From: Bacteroidales bacterium | Lineage (GTDB): Bacteria > Bacteroidota > Bacteroidia > Bacteroidales > M50B96 | Length of the DNA stretch: 36,283 nt | Assembly: GCA_021740905.1 (NCBI GenBank) | Contig: JAIOYV010000069.1 | Span: 1-36,283, forward strand | Direction of reading: 5' to 3' | In this document: in pieces, positions 25,283 to 34,200 of the stretch | Layout of the letters: every line of letters starts with the position of its first letter | How positions within the stretch are numbered: position 1 is the first letter of the stretch | The notes under the pieces: model-generated | The model's input: only the letters and a program-made list of their open reading frames with translations | The model's database searches: none | What the model was told of the DNA's origin: nothing | Position numbers and translations under genes: made by a program

Positions 25283-26815
25283 TTACTTCTTATAAATATG
25301 AACCCATGCGTCATCGTACTCGCCTTCACGGACTTTGCGCATATCCAGCAGGGCTGGTTGAAGTTCATCGTACTTGGCTGTATAGATATAATACCACTTT
25401 CTGGTTTCGTTGTAAAGTATGTTAGCAGTATAGCCTTTGCTGTTTGCAATTCCAACACCACGCCTTGCATTTTCCAAATGTCTGAAAGAATAAACAATCA
25501 CGTAACAGCCATCTTCTACAGATTTCTTATCGAAACTTACATTCTTACCGGTTCCTTGAATTTTATTAAGCTCGTAAACTTTTTCGCCTTTTATTTCAAG
25601 CACATTTTGCTTTAGCTCCTGCAATTCTTTATTCAGCCTATCTAGTTCACCTTGGTCTGTCGAATTCTTTGGAATTATCGTTTTGGTACCATCGTCCGAT
25701 TTAAAATTATCCAACTGATTTCGCAGACTATCAATTTCGGCCTGAAGTTTTTCTTCGAGTGCTTTAATATCGTTGTTATTGCTTCCTGCTGGACGATTAT
25801 TTAATCCCTCAACATCAGAATTAATCTTATCAACCTGCGATTTCATCAAAAGCTGACGGTCATTCATTTCCTTTATCTTCTCATCCAGTTTTCTGTCTTC
25901 CTTCGCCTGGCTGCTAAACTTATAAGTAAGCATTAGTTCATGGGTGCCATTTGAATATTCAGTGGGCAAGGTATTGGCAATTTGGTATGCATAAGCTATT
26001 CCCAGATTGTTTACCTGAATACCGCCCGATACAACCATGCTTTTGTTTGTTGGCCTGTAGGTAAATCCCAACCAATGATTTTTACTCGTCCCGGCAATCA
26101 GATTTATATCTAATTGCTCTGGTCCGGTTGGCGCCATCTTATAAAGCACCGAAGGCTTGAGAAAGAATTTCTCTTCAGCTTCCTTTTTAATACTAATCCG
26201 ATATCCAGAATGGATAAGATAATGGCGTTTCAATTCAAAAGCATAATCTTTCTGGTTGTTTCCTTGATAGCTTATATCGTTGTCAATAACCTGGGGGATG
26301 GCAACCCCCAATTCAAATCCTCTAAAATTATAAAGTATCCCAAATCGTGCATCGAAGGCAAATCCATCATTGTCGTTATAAAGGAGCGGGTCGAAATCCT
26401 GTGTCCGTCCTTCTGAGGAATTTATTTTATTCTCGATAAAGCCGACGCCCATGCCAAAAGTCAGGTTGTGCTTTTTCTCTCTCGAAAAATGAATTTTATA
26501 AGAGTAATTTAAACTTCCTGAAAGCCGTTCGATCATACCTGCTTTGTCTCCGGTTATTAAAACGCCGAGACCCATCTTATCGTTATACGAATCGTGTATA
26601 CCAAAGGAACCAGTACGTGGGGCCATTTCAAATCCTGACCATTGTTTACGTGCATCGACAAAAGCCTGCAAATAATCCTGATTGCCCGTAGCTGCAGGAT
26701 TAATTAGGAATAATTGCTGGTGATAGAGACTGAACAATGGTTCTTGTTGTGCCATTCCGCTTTTAACTATTAAAAACAAAAATATGATGGCAGATATTGT
26801 AAGTATTTTTTTCAT
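25283..26815 (-). CDS. PorP/SprF-family T9SS protein extended by coiled coil and SPOR-like domain
   Basis: 510 residues with a signal peptide (1-22, ending GMAQ). Residues 23-300 match PorP/SprF: the opening QQEPLFSLYHQQLFLINPAATG is diagnostic, followed by barrel strands to LMLTYKF. PorP/SprF proteins are outer-membrane partners of the T9SS and usually stop near 310-340 residues. Here a charged coiled coil follows (about 303-410, with LEEKLQAEIDSLRNQL and LDRLNKELQELKQNV) and then a C-terminal domain (about 434-510: GCYVIVYSFRHLENARRGV, GYTANILYNETRKWYYIYT). Its pattern fits the SPOR fold, which binds denuded peptidoglycan. The combination would tie the outer-membrane barrel to the cell wall. 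The gene lies 20 bases downstream of a type B cargo gene, as is usual for such pairs. Confidence 0.85.
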   Translation of the reverse strand: MKKILTISAIIFLFLIVKSGMAQQEPLFSLYHQQLFLINPAATGNQDYLQAFVDARKQWSGFEMAPRTGSFGIHDSYNDKMGLGVLITGDKAGMIERLSGSLNYSYKIHFSREKKHNLTFGMGVGFIENKINSSEGRTQDFDPLLYNDNDGFAFDARFGILYNFRGFELGVAIPQVIDNDISYQGNNQKDYAFELKRHYLIHSGYRISIKKEAEEKFFLKPSVLYKMAPTGPEQLDINLIAGTSKNHWLGFTYRPTNKSMVVSGGIQVNNLGIAYAYQIANTLPTEYSNGTHELMLTYKFSSQAKEDRKLDEKIKEMNDRQLLMKSQVDKINSDVEGLNNRPAGSNNNDIKALEEKLQAEIDSLRNQLDNFKSDDGTKTIIPKNSTDQGELDRLNKELQELKQNVLEIKGEKVYELNKIQGTGKNVSFDKKSVEDGCYVIVYSFRHLENARRGVGIANSKGYTANILYNETRKWYYIYTAKYDELQPALLDMRKVREGEYDDAWVHIYKK

Positions 26816-26835
26816 CTTCTTTCTATTTTTAGAGT

Positions 26836-28182
26836 TTAACGTAAAAGAGTTATAGCACCTGTGTAGGTGGCATCGCCTTGCTTGATCACATAATAATAAG
26901 CACCTTCGGGAAGTTCATCGCCATTGCTTGTTCCGTCCCAGTCGTTGCTGTAACCTTTCTGGTTCAGTACTTCCTCGCCCCAACGGTTAAATATTACCAA
27001 TTCGTAATCATCGCTTAAACCTCCCGTCCTTGCAAACCATGTATCATTGTGCCCATCGCCGTTCGGGCTAACAAAATTGTCGGCTTGCAAATCGACATCG
27101 ATAAATATGCTGCCGCTGTTTTTGCAACCATTCTCGTCGGTAATAGCCACATAATAAGTTGTTGGTTTATCAACTACTACAGAAGTATTGGCAGAAAATG
27201 GATTATACATGTTGATGACAGGGCTCCATAAATATTCAACAATAGTGTTGCTGCTGCTTGCCGATAGATTAACACCGCCCCCTGGTAAAACCATTGTTTC
27301 ATCGCTTGAAACAGTAATATCGGGTTTTGGGTTTACCTTGATTATGGTTGATGCAGAATTTTGACAAATAGTTTGGGTTGAATAATGTGTCTCGTAAACT
27401 GTAACATCTATCTCGATTTGAGCCATACCAATTGGACATAGAAATCGCAAGGTATCATTGGTCACTTGATCGATGGTCAATGGTAAACTTGCACCCCAGG
27501 CAACCCCCTCATAATTGTCAACAAATATTTCGACTAACTCGCCTTCGCAAACTTTTTCGAGTGTTCCGCCTATTATCGCCATTGGAAGTGGATATACTGA
27601 TATTTGATTCAGCATAGTATCTTTACATCCCCTAACCGATGTAACAATCAATGAAACATTATAAGTGCCATCCCCTGCAAAGTGATGGGATGGATTAAGA
27701 ATGTCGTTAAACTCTCCTGAACCATCTCCAAAATCCCATTGCCATATCTCTACATCGTTGTTTGGATCCTCATCACTCATGGGAATAAACTCAAAATATG
27801 CCGCCTCTCCAAGACAGTTATTCTCAAATAAAAAGTCGGCTACGGGAGGCTCATAAATTACTACATTCTTGCTCTTGCTATCAACAAGGATGCTTCCAAT
27901 ATAGGCTTCAAGTGTGACCAGATAAGCATCTGGGTTCATAAAGCTATATTCCATTTCAGCATTATTACTAATGGTAGTTGTATCACCACCAATAAACCAT
28001 CTGTAGCGAGTGATACTGGATGGACTGGTGGTGGTACTCACGAAATGTGTACTAGAGCCAGCACAGGCATCATAGTATACGAAATCGACTACTTGCGCAT
28101 CCCCAATTTTTAAAATTGCCAAAAGCGCAAGTGCCAGACCAATTTTCCTAATTAAACTTTTCATAAACTTAAGTATTTTCAT
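26836..28182 (-). CDS. PKD-domain protein with T9SS type B (gliding-associated) sorting domain
   Basis: 448 residues; signal peptide about 1-29, ending IGDAQ. Residues about 30-110 and 119-195 are PKD/Ig-like domains, the second with the motif WQWDFGDGSGEF. A further Ig-like region lies at about 290-355. The C-terminal 85 residues form a type B T9SS sorting domain: NFVSPNGDGHNDTWF, FNRWGEEVLNQKGY, WDGTSNGDELPEGAYYYVI, and a final YTGAITLLR. It is an exported surface protein, probably adhesive or structural. In Flavobacterium, type B cargo needs a cognate SprF-like protein; the gene 20 bases downstream encodes exactly that family. Preceded by the giant SprB-repeat gene on the same strand. Confidence 0.88.
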   Translation of the reverse strand: MKILKFMKSLIRKIGLALALLAILKIGDAQVVDFVYYDACAGSSTHFVSTTTSPSSITRYRWFIGGDTTTISNNAEMEYSFMNPDAYLVTLEAYIGSILVDSKSKNVVIYEPPVADFLFENNCLGEAAYFEFIPMSDEDPNNDVEIWQWDFGDGSGEFNDILNPSHHFAGDGTYNVSLIVTSVRGCKDTMLNQISVYPLPMAIIGGTLEKVCEGELVEIFVDNYEGVAWGASLPLTIDQVTNDTLRFLCPIGMAQIEIDVTVYETHYSTQTICQNSASTIIKVNPKPDITVSSDETMVLPGGGVNLSASSSNTIVEYLWSPVINMYNPFSANTSVVVDKPTTYYVAITDENGCKNSGSIFIDVDLQADNFVSPNGDGHNDTWFARTGGLSDDYELVIFNRWGEEVLNQKGYSNDWDGTSNGDELPEGAYYYVIKQGDATYTGAITLLR

Positions 28183-28210
28183 CCGTAACTAATTTATTTT
28201 CATTGTGAAG

Positions 28211-28250
28211 GATGAACCTATCCCCCAGCATGGCAGGGGGATAGGTTTCA
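28211..28250 (-). other. strong stem-loop between giant adhesin and type B cargo genes
   Basis: AACCTATCCCCC (28215-28226) and GGGGGATAGGTT (28236-28247) form a perfect 12-base stem with a 9-base loop. Past a one-base bulge a further GATG/CATC pairing extends it to about 16 pairs. No T-run follows on the minus strand, so it may be an mRNA processing or stability hairpin, or an attenuator that lowers expression of the two downstream genes, rather than a full terminator. Confidence 0.6.
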
Positions 28251-28277
28251 TCGTAAATAATTTTAGTTCTTTAATGT

Positions 28278-31200
28278 TTAACGCCTATTCAGTATAATAG
28301 GTTTAACCTTCACTCCATCCTTCGTAATAAATTGAACCATATAGGTTCCATAATTGTATGACGACAAATCGTATTGCCTATTCATCGACATCCTATCGAT
28401 AAAGAACATCTCTTCTTCAACGACCCTGCCAACGGCATCGAATATCCGTACTGTCACGTCGCCGACAAAATGATCGGTTTCGTACGAAATGGTAAATATG
28501 CCATCGGTTGGGTTCGGGAACATGTTAATCAAGACCGAAGCTTCGAATTCTTCAATATCGGTAACCTGAACATAAATTGTAAGAGTATCCATATCGGATC
28601 CACAGTCATTTTTAACAGTAAGAATTACTGTATAATAACCAGTTGAGGTGTACTGATGGGTAACATTATTAGTTGTGTAAACAGTATCTGTTGTGCCATC
28701 GCCAAAGTCCCAAATATAGGTATTACCATTCGACGAGAAGTTTACAAATATAACTGTACCACCAGCATTTACATTGGTGAAATTAGCAACCGGGAAGTCC
28801 CCGGTAAATGGAACAAATATAGATTCTTCCACAGTACATCCGTGGCTGTCGGTCACTGTCACATCATAAGTGCCAGAAGCTAGCCCGGTGAGATTCTCAG
28901 TAGTAGCACCGGTTGACCAGGCAAAAGTATAAGGTGCCGTTCCTCCGGTTGGTGCAAGATTGATAGATCCTTCCAAATTATCCCCACATTCATCAGGAGT
29001 CACTGAGTATGGAACCAAAAGTTCAGTAGGTTCAATAACAGCAGCACTGCTAGTCACAGTACATCCATTCATGTCGGTTAGGGTGAAGCCATACGTACCA
29101 GCATACAAACCAACAATGTAATCAACTGCAGTTACTGCATTCGACCACAAATAAGTATACGGCATAACTCCACCGGTAATGGTGGCATGTACTGCTCCAT
29201 CATGCTCGCCATAACAACTGATAGCAGTAGCATTTAAAGAAACTGCAAGTTGATCAGGCTCGGTCAATGTAAGAGTTTCGATCGAAATACATCCATTCAG
29301 ATCAGTAACAGTTACGGTGTATGTACCAGCTCCAATGTTTGTAAGATCCTCATTTGTTCCAGCAGCACCCCAATCAATTGCATAAGGACTTAAGCCACCA
29401 GAAACGGTCAGATCAATACCACCATCGGTTTCGCCATTACAACTGATCGAATATCCATTATAATCGGTAGTGATAAGCGCCGAGGTAATCAAGGCAGGTG
29501 GTTCAGTCAAGGCCAAAGTAGAAGTGATTACACATCCATTGACATCCGTTACGGCTAATGTGTAAACACCAGCCCCAAAATTTGTCAAATTTTGTGTATT
29601 TGCTACCACTGCCCCCGAAGCATCGGTCCATTCAAACAAGTATGGTGGTAATCCACCCATCAGGTTGTTCACATTAATGTTTCCATCGCTAGCACCATTA
29701 CAGCTAATGGAATAGCCATTGTACATAGCCAGGCCAGGATCAGAAAGTGTAAACGAAATCAACATAGGTTCAGTAATGGTAATAAACTGTACGCCGAAGC
29801 ATCCATTGGCATCGGTAACTGTAACAGAATAAAATCCGGCACAAAGTGAACTAATATGATCAGTTATTGCACCCGTATTCCAGATATAACTATATGGTGC
29901 AACTCCACCCGTTGGAGTAATAAGAATATCGCCATCACATTCACCATTACAACTAACACCGAATCCATTGTAGTTGGATACAGTTACCAAAAGATCAAGA
30001 TCTACCGGTTCTGTCAAGGTGTAACTTAATTCAGCCGCACAACCATTTGCATCGATCACTATCAGCGCGTAATTTCCTACAACCAAGTTGTTAAGATCCT
30101 GTGTTGAAGCACTTGGAGTCCAACTATAGGTATAAGGAGAGACACCTCCTGTTACGGTAACATCAATCCAACCATCGGATAAGCCATGACAACTAATATT
30201 GTATCCATTGTAATCGCTAAGTATAGCGGTAACAACCAATTCCGTTGGCTGTGTAATTTCGATCGTATTCAATTCTTCACAACCATTGGCATCGCTTACT
30301 GTATAGCTGTAGAAACCGGCGGCTAGACCTGAATTAGTAGAAGTTGTAGCTCCATCGCTCCATGCGTAACTATATGGAGAAACACCACCATTCACATTCA
30401 GTGCAATTACCCCTGTTGAGTCGCCATAGCAACTTACATTTGATATGGTTTCTGATACAGCTAAACCACTTGGCTGGCTAACTACAAAACTACTTTCTAT
30501 TGTACAATTGTTGGCATCGATCACACTTACTGTGTAAGTACCTGCCAATAGTCCATAAATATCCTGACTAGCCCATCCGTTCGACCATGAATAGAAATAT
30601 GGCGAAACGCCACCAGTAACAGTAATATCTACCGCACCACTTGCATTACCATTGCACAACACATTAGTTACAACAGCAGTAATCGAAAGTGCAGCAGGTT
30701 CTGTTATCACATAAGAAGCGGTGAAGACACAGCTATTGGCATCGGTAACAGTAACATCATAAGTACCCGCTCCAATAGCAGATAAATCTTGCGTTGTCAC
30801 ATTTCCGGTCCAACTATAAGTGTAAGGCATAACCCCTCCAGAAACTGTCAGATCAATTGCACCAGTTAACAGTCCATTACAAAGAACATGTGTAAGCGAA
30901 CTAGTTACTGCAAGTGTCAATGGTTCTGAAATTGTATATGTTGCAACAAAAGTACAACCATTAGCATCGGTTACAGTTACTGTATATGAACCAGCAAGTA
31001 CACCGGCCATGTCTTCTGATGTTGAACCATTTAACCAGGCAAAGGTATATGGTGAAACACCACCAGAGACACTTAGGTCGATTGCTCCTGTTGCATTACC
31101 GGCACACAGTACATCAGTAATCGCTCCGGTTACAACAAGTGGAGTAGGTTCAGTAATCGTAAAGGTTTCAATGTGTGTACATCCATTTGCATCAGTAACA

Positions 31201-34200
31201 GTAACAGTGTAGCTGCCACCTGATAATCCATTAAGATCTTGTAAAGGGAATCCATTTGACCAGATCACGGCATAAGGCATTACGCCACCTGATACTGTAA
31301 GATCAATTGCACCCGTAGCATCACCTGCGCAAAGCACGTTGGTAGCTAATGCAGATACGGTAAGCAATGGAGGCTCAGAAACCAGAAAATCAAGACCAAC
31401 TGAACAACCGCTGGCATCGGTTACAACAACACTGTGGGTTCCAGCAGGTAGACCATCAATATCCTGTGTTGTTACGCCATTATATGTCCAAAGGTAAGAA
31501 TAAGGGACAACACCACCAGTTACAGTAATATCTATTTCCCCATTTGATTCACCATAACAAGCAACTGGTGTAATAACATTAGCAATGTTAATTGCAGGTG
31601 GCTCGGTAACTACATAAGAAGTAGTATATAGACAGCCGTTTGCATCGGTTACCATTACCTCATAAGTACCCGCTACAAGGGTATCAAGGTCTTCGGATGT
31701 AATACCTCCAGTCCAATTGAAAGAATATGGTGCAATACCACCTGTTACCGTAATATCAATGGCTCCTGTTGAAGCACTAGCGCAGTCAACATTTGTTATG
31801 ACGCCAGCTACCGAAACAGCAGTAGGCTGAGTTATTGTTACAAACTGCACTAATGTACAAGCATTTGCATCTGTAATGGTAAGCCAGTATACACCCACAC
31901 CGAGATTAGCTATCGTACCAGAGGTTTCCGTATTGCTCCATTGGTATGTAAATGGCGCAACACCACCTGTCACGTTGGCTTGGATCTGACCATCGTTTCC
32001 ACCGAAGCAACTTACATTGGTCACTGTAAAAGAATTTGCAAGTTGTGCTGGTTGGTCAATGAAAATTGAATCTGAAGACATACAACCATTGACATCTACC
32101 ACATCAACAAAATACCATCCTGAAACAAGGTTGTTCAGATTGTTGATTGTTGTTCCTAATGAATTTGTCCAAACTAAAGTATAAGCAGGAGTACCTCCTG
32201 TTATATTCGCGGAAATCGATCCATTTGCATTACCAAAACAACTTACATCAGTTCCCGACAAGGATATTGCCAATGGGGCAGCCTGACCTACAGAAATTGC
32301 ATAAGTTGCTTCACATCCATGATAATCGGTAACCACAATGGTATAAATACCAGCAACCAGATTTGTAATGTCTGCGGTAGTGGCATAAGGATTCCCGCCA
32401 AAAGTCCATACATACTGATAAGGATTGATCCCACCCACAGCAGTTATGTTGATAAATCCATCATTGCCACCATTACAACTTACATCACTAACTGAATCAA
32501 TCACAAGACTTAATACCTGAGAAGGTTGTTGTAAGTAGAAATCATCGAATTGTGTACAACCATTAACATCGGTAACAGTTAAACTGTACATACCTTCAAC
32601 CAAACCTGAAATACTATCGGTGGTAGGTACAACACCAACACCAAATGGTCCTGCCCATGAATATGTGTAAGGACTTGTTCCTCCAATAACATTGGCTACT
32701 AGCGAACCATTTCCACCTACGGTACAATCAACATAGTGGTCAAAGGTAATTTCAATCGAATCAGGCTCAACGATAGATTCACTTTCCACAACGGTACAAC
32801 CATTTGCATCAGTCACGGTCACTTCATAGTTGCCAGCTAACAAACTTGTAATTGTTTGCGTAGTTTCAGAGTTGGACCAGAGATAAGTGTAGGCGTAGGC
32901 TGTAACACCACCACTGACATTAACTGTAATTGATCCATCATTGTATCCGAAACAGCTAGCATCGCTTATGTTAAACGAATCTATTGTCAAAGGTGTTGGT
33001 TCTGTAATTGTGAAGTCTTCCACAAATTCGCATAAATGATCATCGGTAATCGTAAGGGTATAAACCCCTGCCGATAATCCTGAAATCGAGGTTGTAGTTT
33101 CAGAGTTCGACCATGCATACAGATATGGGGCAATTCCTCCGGTTGCAACTGCACTTAAATCACCGTCCGAACCTCCATAGCAACTAACATTAAAGTTGTT
33201 GTAATCTGAAGCCGTAAAAACAATACCTAAGGTATCGGGTTCTGTAATTTCAATACTGTCGATCAACACACAAGCATTGGCATCGGTAATCGTAACAAAA
33301 TACCATCCTGCAAATAAATTTGCCATGTCTTCAGTGGTTTCACTATTCGACCATGCAAAAGCATAAGGCATAGTACCATCAGAAACTGACAGGTCGATGG
33401 TTCCATTCGATTCTCCATTACAAATCACATTGGTTCCTGAAATTGTTGACACTAATGGGTCGGGTTGTGTTATTGTGAAATATTCAATTAAACTACAACC
33501 GTTCGCATCGGTAACCTGAACACCATAAGTCCCAATAGGAATACCTACTAGGTTTTGGGTAGTTTGCCCTGTTGCCCATAAATATGAATAAGGGGCAGTA
33601 CCACCATTAATGGTCAAATTAATAGCACCATCCGAGAAACCATAGCAAGTAACATGGCTGATAGTTTCAACGATTTCAATTGCATCAGGCTGAACCAGAG
33701 TGTAAGTTTCAATCAGTTCACAATTATTAAAATCAGTAATTGTTATTTCATACACCCCTGCTACAAGACCATTCACAAAGTCAACACTGCTACCCGTGCT
33801 CCAGGTATATGTATAAGGAGCAATGCCTCCGGTAGCTTGAAGAACTATCGAGCCATTGGCTGCGCCATAACAACTAATATTCATTCCATTGTAATTGGAA
33901 AGAACTGCATTTGCCACGATTGGCATTGGTTCGGTAATAACAACAGAAACAGTTGGATTAGTCACAACAGCAGTTGTTCCGGTTAAACTTACTAATCCGC
34001 TTAGGCCATCAACTACCCAGTTACCTGCATCGGTAAACGCAGGATCGGTAGAATAAACAGGCTCAACTTCAATAGCGCTTCCGCCGGTTAATACCATCCA
34101 GGTAAATTCTTCCATGGAGGTAAAGCCATTTGTTTGGCCTGCATCGGCACCCCAAACTGCTATAATCTCAGTACCTCCGGTCCACTGGACATATCCGGCA

